A DNA stretch of 64,000 nt from Candidatus Rokuibacteriota bacterium (GCA_016200085.1 JACQFL010000046.1:186001-250000); one strand, 5' to 3'. Shown: positions 26,063-35,201, counted from the first letter of the stretch. Made by a program: numbers and translations. Notes: a model not told the origin generated them from the sequence alone.

Positions 26063-27265
26063 GTGAAGATCACCGGGATCGAGACGTTCGTGGTCGACGC
26101 GGGCTGGCGTCCCTGGCAGTTCGTCGCCGTGCGTACCGACGCCGGCATCACCGGGTACGGCGAGTGCTCGGACGGCCGGAACCCCTACGGGGTGGTGTGG
26201 ACCGTGCGGGACTTCGAGGCCATCCTCCTCGGTCGCGACCCGCGGCCGGTGGAGATGCGGTACTGGGACCTCTACCGCGCCTGCCGCCAGAGCGCGGGCG
26301 GCATCGCGGCCAAGGCCATCGCGGGCATCGAGCTGGCGCTGTGGGACATCAAGGCCAAGGCCCTCGGGGTGCCGGTCTACGAGCTGTTCGGCGGCCCCGT
26401 GCGCGAGCGGCAGCAGGTGTACTGGTCGCACTGCGGGACGTCGCGGGCGCGGAGCTGGGAGCTCATCGGGGCGCCCCCGCTGCGCACCATGGACGACGTG
26501 TTCACGCTCGGCGAGGAGGTGGTGCGGCGGGGTTTCCGGGCGCTGAAGACCAACATCGTCTATCCCGGCGACCCGGCCCGGGTGCACTTCGGCGGCTTCG
26601 GGGGCGGCCCGGGCACGACGGACCAGACGGTGACCTCGGAGATGATCGCCCACATCGAGACCCTGCTCGGCACCTTCCGGCGCGCCGTCGGCCCGCACGT
26701 CGGCCTCGCCCTGGACCTCAACTTCAACTTCAAGCCCGAGGCGGCGCGGCGCATCTGCAAGGCCCTCGAGCCGCTGGGCATGATGTGGGTCGAGATCGAC
26801 ATGTACGACGAGCGGGCGCTCCGCCAGCTCAAGGACGCGACCGCGGTGACCATCTGCTCGGGCGAGAACCTCTACGGTCTGCGCGGGTACCGGCCGTACT
26901 TCGAGGCCCGGGCGATGGACGTGGTGATGATCGACGTGCCCTGGAACGGCTTCGCGCCCTCCAAGCGCATCGCCGACCTGGCCGAGAGCTACGAGCTCAA
27001 CATCGCCCCCCACAACTACTACAGCCACCTGTCGACGCTCCACTCCGCCCACCTGTGCGCCTGCGTGCCGAACGTCAGGATCATGGAGATCGACATCGAC
27101 GACGTGCCCTGGAAGGACGAGCTGGTGACCCATCGTCCGGTGATCGAGAACGGCGAGGTGCTGATCCCGACCCGGCCCGGCTGGGGCGCCGACCTCAACG
27201 AGGACGTCGCCCGCAAGCACGTCTGGGAGCCGGGCCGCCTGCCCGGGTACACACCGATTCGTTGA
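26063..27265 (+). CDS. Mandelate racemase/enolase superfamily enzyme (sugar-acid dehydratase-like)
   Basis: 400 aa with a GTG start and AAAGGAGAG 8 nt upstream. It has the enolase-superfamily capping domain (MKITGIETFVVDAG, GYGEC) and TIM barrel. Candidate catalytic residues: Lys in FRALKTNI, metal Asp in LALDLNFNF, Glu in WVEIDMYD, Glu in CSGENLYG and the His in NIAPHNYYSHLS. That set is closest to galactonate-dehydratase-like members, but the H..D dyad and specificity cannot be resolved by eye. Likely part of a sugar-acid or aromatic-derived acid route with its upstream neighbours. Confidence 0.8.
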   Translation: MKITGIETFVVDAGWRPWQFVAVRTDAGITGYGECSDGRNPYGVVWTVRDFEAILLGRDPRPVEMRYWDLYRACRQSAGGIAAKAIAGIELALWDIKAKALGVPVYELFGGPVRERQQVYWSHCGTSRARSWELIGAPPLRTMDDVFTLGEEVVRRGFRALKTNIVYPGDPARVHFGGFGGGPGTTDQTVTSEMIAHIETLLGTFRRAVGPHVGLALDLNFNFKPEAARRICKALEPLGMMWVEIDMYDERALRQLKDATAVTICSGENLYGLRGYRPYFEARAMDVVMIDVPWNGFAPSKRIADLAESYELNIAPHNYYSHLSTLHSAHLCACVPNVRIMEIDIDDVPWKDELVTHRPVIENGEVLIPTRPGWGADLNEDVARKHVWEPGRLPGYTPIR

Positions 27266-27295
27266 AGATCGGGCGGTGATTCCTCCGGCCGAGGT

Positions 27296-27805
27296 CTAGC
27301 GGCGGAGATCGAGGGCCATCATCTCCTCGTCGTAGTACCGGTCGCCGACGCGGAGGCTCCGGGGCTTGACGCCGATGGTGCGGAAGCCACAGGAGAGGTA
27401 GAGGGCGCGTGCGCCCGTGTTCGCCGACGTGACGTCCAGGTGAAGCTGCTCGAGATCGGGCCACGCCTTCGCGCGCTCCACCGCCGCGAGGAAGATCCGC
27501 CGGCCGAGCCCGGTGCGGCGGTGCTCGGGCGCGACGTACACGCCCCAGATGATCGCAACGTGGCGGTGCTTGACGAAGCGCTCGCGGTGGCAGCCGGCGA
27601 CCGCGACGAGGGTGGCGTCGTCGAAGGCTCCCAGGGTGAAGTCGAGATCCCTGACGGCGTCCGCCCGGAAGCGCTCGGCGAGCACCTCCACCGCGTCCAC
27701 CTCCTCCGGGGTCCGCCCGAAGGCCTCGGGGTGATCGCGCAGGGCCCGCACCCGCAGCGCGCGGAAGGCCGGGGCATCGCCGGGGCCGAGCGGGCGGATG
27801 AGCAC
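27296..27805 (-). CDS. GNAT-family N-acetyltransferase
   Basis: 169 aa. MLIRPLGPGDAPAFRALRVRAL and VYVAPEHRRTGLGRRIFLAAVERA (acetyl-CoA loop) with the C-terminal ANTGARALYLSCGFRTIG identify the fold. Substrate unknown; proteins of this type often acetylate small amines or antibiotics. It faces the enolase-superfamily gene tail to tail and follows the wHTH gene with a 5-nt gap, so the two may form a small unit. Confidence 0.85.
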   Translation of the reverse strand: MLIRPLGPGDAPAFRALRVRALRDHPEAFGRTPEEVDAVEVLAERFRADAVRDLDFTLGAFDDATLVAVAGCHRERFVKHRHVAIIWGVYVAPEHRRTGLGRRIFLAAVERAKAWPDLEQLHLDVTSANTGARALYLSCGFRTIGVKPRSLRVGDRYYDEEMMALDLRR

Positions 27806-27810
27806 GCCCC

Positions 27811-28218
27811 TCAGACCTCGAGCGTCAGCCGGATCTCGCGGTAGGGCGCCTCCGCCCAGCGCCCCCGGCCGCGCGCGCGGTCGTGCACGATCACGGCCCC
27901 GATCTTCTCCAGAAACGCGACGTCGCGCTGCACGCCCTCGAGCGCCCGGTTGACGGCCTGGGCGAGGGCGCTCATCGACGACGGGCGCCCGTCACGGATC
28001 GCCCGCAGCAGGCTGAGCCGCTCCCACGAGAGCAGCGTGCGCGCGTCCTGGGCGCTGAGGGTGCGGCCCCGCGCGCCGGCGTCGCCCTGCGAGCGCAAGG
28101 CGTGGAGGCTGGCGCGGAGCCCGGCCGCGGCGTCATCGAAGCGGCGCACGGTGAGAGTGAGGACGTGGCCGCCGCGTGCCTCGATCGCGCGTAGCCGTGG
28201 GGGCGGAGACTCGGCCAT
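27811..28218 (-). CDS. Winged-helix DNA-binding regulator-like protein
   Basis: 135 aa from the ATG at 28218. The C-terminal part has an ArsR/HVO_A0114-like helix-turn-helix pattern: LLSWERLSLLRAIRDGRPSSMSALAQAVNRALEGVQRDVAFLEKIGAVIV. The first 55 residues are a poorly conserved beta-rich arm. A much longer in-frame reading extends to 29253 through the LLM gene but that extension is antisense-like. It may regulate the GNAT gene next door. Confidence 0.65.
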   Translation of the reverse strand: MAESPPPRLRAIEARGGHVLTLTVRRFDDAAAGLRASLHALRSQGDAGARGRTLSAQDARTLLSWERLSLLRAIRDGRPSSMSALAQAVNRALEGVQRDVAFLEKIGAVIVHDRARGRGRWAEAPYREIRLTLEV

Positions 28219-28271
28219 GACCAGGAGTGTGGCACCGTCCGCGCCGGCGTCAATCGCGATCGCGGATGGGC

Positions 28272-29339
28272 CTACTCGCGGAAACTCGGCATGACCTCGC
28301 GGGCGAACAGCTCCATCGAGCGGCGGATCTTGTCCTGGGGCAGGCCGCCGAAGTTCATCCAGCAGAGGACGTGGCCGACGCCCAGCGCCTGCATGGCCTC
28401 GATGCGACGGGCCACGGTGTCGGGCGAGCCGAAGGCGACGGTCTCGCGGACCAGATCGTCCCAGTTGACGTGGGCCAGCCGCTCCGCGAGCGCGCGGAAG
28501 TGGGGCTGCAGGCTCGGGTGCGCCTCCTCGATGCGGTCGGGAATGACGAAGCGGCGGAAGGACTCCTGGTACCAGAGCTCGGCGTCCTTGGCCTCGGCCT
28601 GCGCCTGGGCGTCGGTCGGGGCGACGTAGATCTGGCGTGAGACGCCCCAGCGCCGGAGCATCGCGGCGACCTCGGGCTCCTGCCGCCCCGCCTTGCGCAA
28701 GGCCGCCACGTAGATGTCGCGATTGGTCGCCATCTGCTGCTCGGCGTTGCCGCGCAGGACGGAGTTGAGCATGGGCCAGCCGCGCGCCGCCGTGCCCTCG
28801 ATGCTCTCCTTGCTGCCGCACACCTGGAAGAGCGGCGGGTGCGGCTGCTGGATGGGCCGCGGCATCACGCGCGTGTCGCGGATGGTGAAGAAGCGTCCCT
28901 CGTAGGAGAAGCGCTCCCCCGTCCACGCCCGGACCATGATGTCGACGGCTTCCTCGAAGCGGTCGCGGTTCTCCTGCTGGGGCACGTTGTAGCCGCGGAA
29001 CTCCGCGGGACGGTTGCCCCGACCCACGCCCACGTCGAGGCGGCCGCGGGAGATGATGTCGATCAGCGCGAGCTGCTCGGCCAGCCGCAGCGGGTGATGG
29101 AAGGGCAGGATGGCCGCGGCCAGGCCGATGCGCACGCGCCGGGTGCGCGAGGCGGCGGCGGAGGCCAGCGTGCCGGGATCGACGGCGAGGCCGTAGTCGA
29201 TGAAGTGGTGCTCGGTGAGCCAGATCTGGTCGAAGCCGAGCTCCTCCGTCCACTCCATCTGCTCGAGCTCGCGGTGCACCACTTCCGCGTGGCTGAGCCC
29301 GGGTGCCGCCTGGAAGAAGAAGAACGTGCCGAAGCGCAC
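28272..29339 (-). CDS. LLM-class (luciferase-like) flavin-dependent oxidoreductase
   Basis: 355 aa from the GTG at 29339, 2 nt after the stop of the upstream dehydrogenase. The TIM-barrel luciferase-like signature is clear: RFGTFFFFQ, EELGFDQIWLTEHHF, RRVRIGLAAAILPFHHPLRLAEQLALIDIISRGRLDVGVGRGNRP and the closing FGSPDTVARRIEAMQALGVGHVLCWMNFGG. It would use FMNH2 or F420 to oxidise a small substrate (for example alkanesulfonates or ring compounds). Pairing with a beta-hydroxyacid dehydrogenase suggests a catabolic route; the substrate is unknown. Confidence 0.85.
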   Translation of the reverse strand: MRFGTFFFFQAAPGLSHAEVVHRELEQMEWTEELGFDQIWLTEHHFIDYGLAVDPGTLASAAASRTRRVRIGLAAAILPFHHPLRLAEQLALIDIISRGRLDVGVGRGNRPAEFRGYNVPQQENRDRFEEAVDIMVRAWTGERFSYEGRFFTIRDTRVMPRPIQQPHPPLFQVCGSKESIEGTAARGWPMLNSVLRGNAEQQMATNRDIYVAALRKAGRQEPEVAAMLRRWGVSRQIYVAPTDAQAQAEAKDAELWYQESFRRFVIPDRIEEAHPSLQPHFRALAERLAHVNWDDLVRETVAFGSPDTVARRIEAMQALGVGHVLCWMNFGGLPQDKIRRSMELFAREVMPSFRE

Positions 29340-29341
29340 GG

Positions 29342-30223
29342 TCAGGTCCGCATCCCGGCGAGGGTCTCGAGGGTGGTGATGACGGCCGAGAGATCCTCGG
29401 CGCCGTGGCCGGCCGCCGAGGCGGCCGTGCAGAGCTGATGGGCGACGCTGGTCAGGGGCAGGGGCACGCCCAGACGCTGGCCCTCCTCCAGCATGAGCCG
29501 GAAGTCCTTCAAGAACAGGTCCAGGCGGATGTGCGGCTCGAAGCGATGGCTCACCATCTGCGGCCCGCGCGTGTCCATCGTCCCCGAGCGCACGGGCGTC
29601 TGCTTCAGGACCTCGAGCAGCCGGGCCGGCTCGACCCCGGCCTTGGCGCCCAGCACGAGGGCCTCGGCCAGCGCGATGGCGCTGAGGCCGCCGAGCATGT
29701 TGGCGGCCAGCTTGGCCACCGAGGCCTCGCCGGCCGCGCCGACGTGGACGGTGGTCGAGGCGATCGCGTCGAAGAGGGGCCGGCACGTCTCGGCGAGCGC
29801 GGCGTCCCCACCGACCAAGATCGTGCACTGCCCGCGCGCCACCATCGTGCTGGTGCCGCTGATCGGCGTGTCGAGGAAGGAGAGCCCGCGGGACGCTGCG
29901 TCGGCTCCCAGGCGGGCGGCGAGGGCCGGACTCACCGTGCTCATCTGCAGCAAGACCGTGCTCTTCGCCGCGGCCTCGAGCAGCCCGCCCGGCGCGAGCC
30001 ACACGGCCTCGACCGCGGCCGGCGTCGGCAGGATCGTGAAGACGGCGTCCGCGGCCGTCATCGCGTCGGTCACGCTGGCGGCCAGGCGCAGCCCGCTGGA
30101 GGCCAGCGCCGTCACCTGCTCGGGCCGGGTGTCGTGGCCGGCGACCTCGAAGCCGCGTGCGAGCAGGCGCGCGGCGACCGCGCTGCCGAGCAATCCGACG
30201 CCGACGATGCCGACGCGGCGCAG
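29342..30223 (-). CDS. NAD(P)-dependent beta-hydroxyacid dehydrogenase (HIBADH/GarR family)
   Basis: 293 aa if translation starts at the CTG at 30223, giving MRRVGIVGVGLLGSAVAARLL, exactly the family N-terminus. No ATG, GTG or TTG in frame lies between the predicted transcription start (about 30257) and this point; an in-frame ATG at 30286 falls in the promoter. The dinucleotide site GxGxxG is at residues 8-13, FLDTPISGTSTM is the substrate motif and the catalytic Lys is in AANMLGGLSAIALAEAL region (AKLAANML). It reduces or oxidises a 3-hydroxyacid such as tartronate semialdehyde or hydroxyisobutyrate. Upstream of the LLM gene. Confidence 0.8.
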   Translation of the reverse strand: MRRVGIVGVGLLGSAVAARLLARGFEVAGHDTRPEQVTALASSGLRLAASVTDAMTAADAVFTILPTPAAVEAVWLAPGGLLEAAAKSTVLLQMSTVSPALAARLGADAASRGLSFLDTPISGTSTMVARGQCTILVGGDAALAETCRPLFDAIASTTVHVGAAGEASVAKLAANMLGGLSAIALAEALVLGAKAGVEPARLLEVLKQTPVRSGTMDTRGPQMVSHRFEPHIRLDLFLKDFRLMLEEGQRLGVPLPLTSVAHQLCTAASAAGHGAEDLSAVITTLETLAGMRT

Positions 30224-30224
30224 G

Positions 30225-30254
30225 TCAGCCGACCTTGTGGAGGAACGCGAGCAT
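30225..30254 (-). CDS. Possible leader peptide MLAFLHKVG before the dehydrogenase
   Basis: A 9-codon ATG...TGA reading whose ATG is only a few nt after the predicted transcription start and whose stop is 1 nt from the CTG start of the dehydrogenase gene. Stop-start proximity could couple translation to the weak CTG. It may be chance. Confidence 0.3.
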   Translation of the reverse strand: MLAFLHKVG

Positions 30255-30263
30255 GGCCCGTGG

Positions 30264-30291
30264 ATTATAGCGCTGGGCGACGGCATGACAA
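30264..30291 (-). promoter_or_regulatory. Promoter for the dehydrogenase/LLM unit
   Basis: On the minus strand TTGTCA (30286-30291), a 16-nt spacer and a perfect TATAAT (30264-30269). It is the best -10 box in the window. The predicted start is near 30257. It lies back to back with the promoter of the binding-protein gene at 30377. Confidence 0.65.
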
Positions 30292-30303
30292 GGCGGGGCG
30301 CCC

Positions 30304-30331
30304 TTGACTTCCGTATCCGCCTCCCTATGAT
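30304..30331 (+). promoter_or_regulatory. Promoter for the Liv-type binding protein
   Basis: TTGACT at 30304-30309, a 16-nt spacer, TATGAT at 30326-30331. The predicted start is near 30338, giving a leader of about 40 nt with GGAGG 6 nt before the ATG at 30377. Divergent from the dehydrogenase promoter. Confidence 0.6.
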
Positions 30332-30376
30332 CGCGGCGTGGCGCGCCCGGCGACGGGCGGCGGCGAGGAGGCCGAC

Positions 30377-31612
30377 ATGAGCAGGCGCACCCTGGCGGCA
30401 GTGCTGGTCGTTCTCGTGCTCGCGTTCGCGGCGGGGGAGCCCACGTGGGCGCAGAAGCCCATCAAGATCGGCTTCATGGTCGGGCTCACCGGTCTCGCCC
30501 CCCAGGTGGGCAAGGACATGGTGGACGGCTTCAAGATGTACCTCGACGAGCACGGCAACCAGATGGCCGGCCGCAAGGTCGAGCTCATCGTCGAGGACAA
30601 CCAGGGGCGGCCCGAGGTCGCCGTCAACAAGCTGCGCAAGTTCGTCGAGAGCGACAACGTCGACATGGTGGTGGGCGAGGCCTTCGCCCACATCGCGCTG
30701 GCCCTGGCGCCCAAGGCCAACGACTACCAGATCCCCTACGTGATTCCCGTGGCCGCCTCCGACGATCTCACCCAGCGCCAGCGCGTGAAGTGGGCGGTCC
30801 GCACGGGCTGGACGAGCAGCCAGCCCTCGCACCCGTTCGGCGAGTGGGTGGCCAAGAACCTCAAGTACAAGCGGGTGGCCACCATCGCGGCCGACTACGC
30901 GTTCGGCTGGGAGGTGGTGGGCGGCTTCCAGCGGACCTTCGAGGAGAGCGGGGGTCAGGTCGTCCAGAAGCTGTGGGTGCCGCTGAACGTGGCCGACTGG
31001 GCGCCGTACCTCTCGCAGATCCGGCGCGACGCGGACGCCGTCTTCGCCCTCGCCGTGGCCGCCGCGCAGCTGCGCTTCCCCAAGCAGTACGAGGACGCCG
31101 GGCTCAAGGGCCGCCTGCCATTGATCGGCGGCGCCGTCACCTTCGACGAGTCGGCGCTGCCGCGCATGGGCGACGAGGCGATCGGCGGCATCAGCCCGCT
31201 GATGTACAGCGCCGCCCTCGACACCCTCGCCATGCGCGAGTGGGTGAAGGTCTACAAGGCGAAGTTCGGCAAGGTGCCGTCCTACTACTCGGAGACCTGC
31301 TACACGACCGCGCGCTGGATCGAGACGGCCGCCAAGGCCGTGGGCGGCAAGGTGGAGGACCGCGAGGCCTTCCTGACCGCGCTCAAGAAGGTCGAGCTGC
31401 CCGACGCCCTGCGCGGGCCGATCAAGCTCGACGCCTACGGCAACCCGCTGCAGAACATCTACATCCGCAAGGTCGAGAAGAAGAACGGGGAGCTGCAGAA
31501 CACCGTGGTCTTCACGTACCCCGCGGTCTCGCAGTTCTGGAAGTGGAACCCGGAGGAGTACCTCAAGCAGCCGGCCTACACGCGCGACTACCCACCCTGC
31601 AAGTACTGCTGA
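30377..31612 (+). CDS. Branched-chain-amino-acid/amide-type ABC substrate-binding protein (LivK family)
   Basis: 411 aa. A signal peptide (MSRRTLAAVLVVLVLAFAAG, cleavage near 25) leads into a type I periplasmic binding fold: IKIGFMVGLTGLAPQVGKDMVDGFKMYLDEHG, VELIVEDNQGRPEVAVNKLRKFVE, PYVIPVAASDDLTQ. The C-terminal half ends with WKWNPEEYLKQPAY, common to this subfamily. The ATG at 30377 has GGAGG upstream. The livF-G-M-H transport genes lie 1.2 kb away on the other strand, so this may be their binding protein despite the PIN/unknown island between them. Confidence 0.88.
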   Translation: MSRRTLAAVLVVLVLAFAAGEPTWAQKPIKIGFMVGLTGLAPQVGKDMVDGFKMYLDEHGNQMAGRKVELIVEDNQGRPEVAVNKLRKFVESDNVDMVVGEAFAHIALALAPKANDYQIPYVIPVAASDDLTQRQRVKWAVRTGWTSSQPSHPFGEWVAKNLKYKRVATIAADYAFGWEVVGGFQRTFEESGGQVVQKLWVPLNVADWAPYLSQIRRDADAVFALAVAAAQLRFPKQYEDAGLKGRLPLIGGAVTFDESALPRMGDEAIGGISPLMYSAALDTLAMREWVKVYKAKFGKVPSYYSETCYTTARWIETAAKAVGGKVEDREAFLTALKKVELPDALRGPIKLDAYGNPLQNIYIRKVEKKNGELQNTVVFTYPAVSQFWKWNPEEYLKQPAYTRDYPPCKYC

Positions 31613-31643
31613 TCATCGGGCTCTGCGAGTGGGCGGTGCGTGG

Positions 31644-32066
31644 TTAGTATGGAACGACGAGCATTCCCTGTACGTCGTCGAAATGCTTGGTGTTGCGCGT
31701 GACCAGAGGCCACTTCCGGCACAGCGACTCCGCCGCGAGCAGACAGTCAGCGACGCCGGGCGGGCAGCTTGCGTGCCATAACAGGGTCTGGAAGGATTGC
31801 GCGCTGCCGGGGGCGAACCACACTGATTCGATCTGCTGCCGGTCCATCCACGCCTTACGCGCCAGGCGTTCAGCGTGGGCGATCAGGCGGCCATCGTTGA
31901 GGTGAACGAATTCCCATACGGCTACTGGAGAAGTAGCTCTCTGTGGCCGAGGTATTCTCACAAGCACAGTTGATTGGCGCTTGAATTCGTCGATGAGCAC
32001 GCTCGTGTCCAGGAGAAGCCGAGGATGTCGCCTGACTGCCACTTCCAGATCCAGACGAAGCGCCAT
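31644..32066 (-). CDS. PIN-domain ribonuclease (VapC-like), apparently without its antitoxin
   Basis: 140 aa. PIN acidic residues: Asp20 in RLLLDTSVLIDEF, Glu in VAVWEFVH, Asp in GVADCLLAAESL and the terminal D/N of LVTRNTKHFDD. VapC proteins cut tRNA or rRNA when free of antitoxin. The upstream neighbour (32078) is 211 aa and does not look like a VapB-type DNA-binding antitoxin, so a partner is not evident. The start ATG at 32066 has no strong ribosome site. Base composition here is visibly lower in G+C than surrounding genes. Confidence 0.75.
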   Translation of the reverse strand: MALRLDLEVAVRRHPRLLLDTSVLIDEFKRQSTVLVRIPRPQRATSPVAVWEFVHLNDGRLIAHAERLARKAWMDRQQIESVWFAPGSAQSFQTLLWHASCPPGVADCLLAAESLCRKWPLVTRNTKHFDDVQGMLVVPY

Positions 32067-32077
32067 GCGGATCTGAA

Positions 32078-32713
32078 TCAGGTGAAGGTGGGATCCGCGG
32101 GAGCGAGACCAGCTTCGTCGGCGATACGCTCGAGCAGCTGCTTGGTATTCTTCCGGAGAGCCGCCGCCGCTGCTCGGAATGACTCGCCGGTGGTCTCGAT
32201 GGAGTGAAAGGAGGGTCGGAGAAAGGGATACGAACGCAGCCGCAGGTACTCGCCGCCGGTTGAATTCCAGAAATCCGCAAAGACGTAGTGAGAAGGGAGG
32301 TCGCGAAGCCCGTTGATCACGTACTCCGCAAGATACTTACGGTTCTCGAGACCGTGATCATTGGGTCCGGGAAGATTGCGGAAGCGCTCCGATGAAAGGA
32401 GTTTCTCGTAGGCGGTTCGGCAGGCGTCTCGGAGCGCAGCGAGCGTGCGATCGTGGGCCCCGGCTTTCAGTTTTAAGAGGGGGTAATAGCGAAAGATTTG
32501 CTGCGCGTTGGCCCGATGAGGCGCGGCGATCATCATCTCCGTGGGCCAGAGATACTCGAAGTCCTGACTGTCGCATCGAAAAGACCAGTTATGGCGCTGC
32601 GCGAACCCTGCCTCGACGTCGAGGGCGCTGAGGATGGGGGTCAGTACGGTTGAGAGCCAGATGCGGACCTGGTCTCGGCTCTGCGTTCGCTTCGACTTCG
32701 AGACGCTACTCAT
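32078..32713 (-). CDS. Unknown protein of the low-GC island (211 aa)
   Basis: From the ATG at 32713: a soluble, mixed charge protein starting MSSVSKSKRTQSRDQVRIWLST. It has aromatic-rich stretches (FEYLWPTEMMIAA, RYYPLLKLKAG, YVFADFWNSTGGEYLRLRSYPFLRPS) and a helical C-terminus. I do not recognise a family. The nearby TTGTCG-17-TATCAT promoter and lower G+C relative to the neighbours suggest acquired DNA. It is followed 12 nt later by the PIN-domain gene, so they may be co-transcribed. Confidence 0.55.
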   Translation of the reverse strand: MSSVSKSKRTQSRDQVRIWLSTVLTPILSALDVEAGFAQRHNWSFRCDSQDFEYLWPTEMMIAAPHRANAQQIFRYYPLLKLKAGAHDRTLAALRDACRTAYEKLLSSERFRNLPGPNDHGLENRKYLAEYVINGLRDLPSHYVFADFWNSTGGEYLRLRSYPFLRPSFHSIETTGESFRAAAAALRKNTKQLLERIADEAGLAPADPTFT

Positions 32714-32723
32714 CCTGAGAGCA

Positions 32724-32752
32724 ATGATAGGGCAGGGAGCGAGGGGCGACAA
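32724..32752 (-). promoter_or_regulatory. Promoter of the low-GC island unit
   Basis: On the minus strand TTGTCG (32747-32752), a 17-nt spacer, TATCAT (32724-32729). The -10 box ends 10 nt before the ATG at 32713, giving a leader of only about 3-4 nt. Confidence 0.5.
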
Positions 32753-32803
32753 GGTATCGAAACCGGTTCAGTGAGAGAAGGCACGCGCTCTTGCTGCGGC
32801 GCC

Positions 32804-33492
<689 letters not shown>

Positions 33493-33493
<1 letters not shown>

Positions 33494-34236
33494 CAGGCGA
33501 CTCCGAGATAGATCTCCTGCACCAGCGGGTTGGCGGTGACCTCGTGGCGGAGGCCGTCCGCCACCACCTTGCCGTAGTGCAGGACCGTGATCCGGTCGGT
33601 GAGGGCGAACGCCACGTCCATGTCGTGCTCGATCACGAGCAGGGTGATCGACGGGTCCAGCCCCTTGAGGAGCGTGGTCATCGTGGTGGACTCGGCGGGC
33701 GAGAGGCCGGCCGTCGGCTCGTCGAGCAGCAGCAGCCGGGGCGTGCCCGCGATGGCCAGGGCGATCTCGAGCTGCCGCTGCTCGCCGTGCGAGAGATCCT
33801 GCACCGTGGCGTCGGCCTTGCCGGCCAGGCCCACGGCGGCGAGGACTTCCCCCGCGCGGTGGAGGACCTCGGGATAGCGGCGGAGATCGCGGTGCGGGTG
33901 GAGCTTCATGGGCCGGAGTGCCTGGGCGGCCAGGACGCAGTTGGCGAAGGCGGTCAGGCGCGGGAAGAGGTTGGTGATCTGATACGTGCGCGCCAGACCG
34001 AGCGCCGCCCGGCGGTGGGGCGCCAGGCGCGTGACGTCGCGTCCGAAGAGCAGGATCTCGCCGCCGCTCGGCAGCGCCTCGCCGCTGATCAGGCTGAACA
34101 GGGTGGTCTTCCCCGCGCCGTTCGGTCCGATGATCGCGCGGCGCTCCCCCGGGCCGACCGAGAGGCTCACGTCGCTCAGCGCGGCCAGCCCGCCGAACGA
34201 TTTCGACACCCGGGTGAGGCTCAGGACGGGCGTCAT
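33493..34236 (-). CDS. livG: Branched-chain amino acid ABC transporter ATP-binding protein LivG
   Basis: 247 aa from the ATG at 34236. Walker A GPNGAGKTT, the Q-loop region TYQITNLFPRLTA, signature LSHGEQRQLEIA and Walker B LLLLDEPTAGLSP. KSFGGLAALSDVSLSV at the start and HDMDVAFALTDRITVLHYG at the end are typical of LivG. The stop is shared with livF and its start overlaps livM by 4 nt (ATGA). In-frame sequence upstream of 34236 belongs to another frame of livM. Confidence 0.93.
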
Positions 34237-35198
34237 GCCGCGCGTGCCCTCTGCATCCAGCGCCGCCACTGCATGAGCGCGCCCGCGATGCCCTCGGGCG
34301 CGTAGCGGATGGTGCCGACGTAGACGAGGCCGAGGATGAGCAGCCACCGCTGGGTGTAGACGGACACGAGGTTCTTGAGGAGCACGATCACCCCGGCGCC
34401 GAGGGCGGGGCCGAGCAGGGTCCCGCGGCCCCCGAGGGCCACCATCAGGAGCACCTCGATGGAGACGGAGAGATCGAGGTCCGAGGGCGTGACGAAGCCG
34501 TTGTAGTACGCCCACAGCACGCCGGCGAAGCCGCCGACGGCGCCCGAGATCACGAAGGCCAGGTACTTGTGCAGCCACACGTGGTAGCCGAGCGTGCGCA
34601 TCCGCGACTCGCTCTCGCGGATGCCGATCAGCGTGGCGCCGAACGGCGAGCGCACGATCACGCGGAGCACCACGAGCGCCAGCACGAAGCCGACGAGCGC
34701 CAGGTAGTAGAAGGGCAGGGCCCGACCGAAGGACCACGGCAGGCCGAGCACGGGCCGCGGCACGGGCGAGATGCCGTTGTCGCCCCGGGTGAGCGACACC
34801 CAGCGGTTGGCCAGGCCCCACACGACCATGCCGAGGGCGAGCGTGATCATCAGGAAGTACACGCCGGTGGCTCGGAGCGCCACGAGGCCGAACACGGCGG
34901 CCACCGCCGTGGCGAGCGCTATCCCGACCAGGAGGGCCATCCAGAAGCCGGCACCCCAGCGCGTGGCGAGAATCCCCACGCTGTAGGCCCCCAGCCCCAG
35001 GTACGCGGCGTGCCCGAGCGACGCGAGGCCGGTGTAGCCGAGGGTGAGGTCGAGGCTCATGGCGAGGATCGCGTAGATGAGGGTCTGGGTGAGCAGCGTC
35101 AGCAGGTAGGGCGGCAAGAAGGGGGGAGTGACGAGCAGGGCGAGCAGGAGCAGGGCGAGGCCGAGCCGCTGCGCCCACGGCGCCCCCACGTGCGCCAT
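34233..35198 (-). CDS. livM: Branched-chain amino acid ABC transporter permease LivM
   Basis: 321 aa with about 9 hydrophobic helices. Family motifs: YAILAMSLDLTLGYTGLASLGHAAYLGLGAY, LVALRATGVYFLMITLALGMV, and the late EVLLMVALGGRGTLLGPALGAGVIVLL. Starts 4 nt upstream of the livH stop side and overlaps livG by 4 nt. Cytoplasmic membrane. Confidence 0.92.
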   Translation of the reverse strand: MAHVGAPWAQRLGLALLLLALLVTPPFLPPYLLTLLTQTLIYAILAMSLDLTLGYTGLASLGHAAYLGLGAYSVGILATRWGAGFWMALLVGIALATAVAAVFGLVALRATGVYFLMITLALGMVVWGLANRWVSLTRGDNGISPVPRPVLGLPWSFGRALPFYYLALVGFVLALVVLRVIVRSPFGATLIGIRESESRMRTLGYHVWLHKYLAFVISGAVGGFAGVLWAYYNGFVTPSDLDLSVSIEVLLMVALGGRGTLLGPALGAGVIVLLKNLVSVYTQRWLLILGLVYVGTIRYAPEGIAGALMQWRRWMQRARAA

Positions 35199-35201
35199 CG
35201 C

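Noticed and set aside
27811-29253. 480-codon minus-strand frame containing the wHTH gene
   Set aside because: Upstream of 28218 it is a shifted frame of the LLM gene; the regulator starts at the ATG at 28218.
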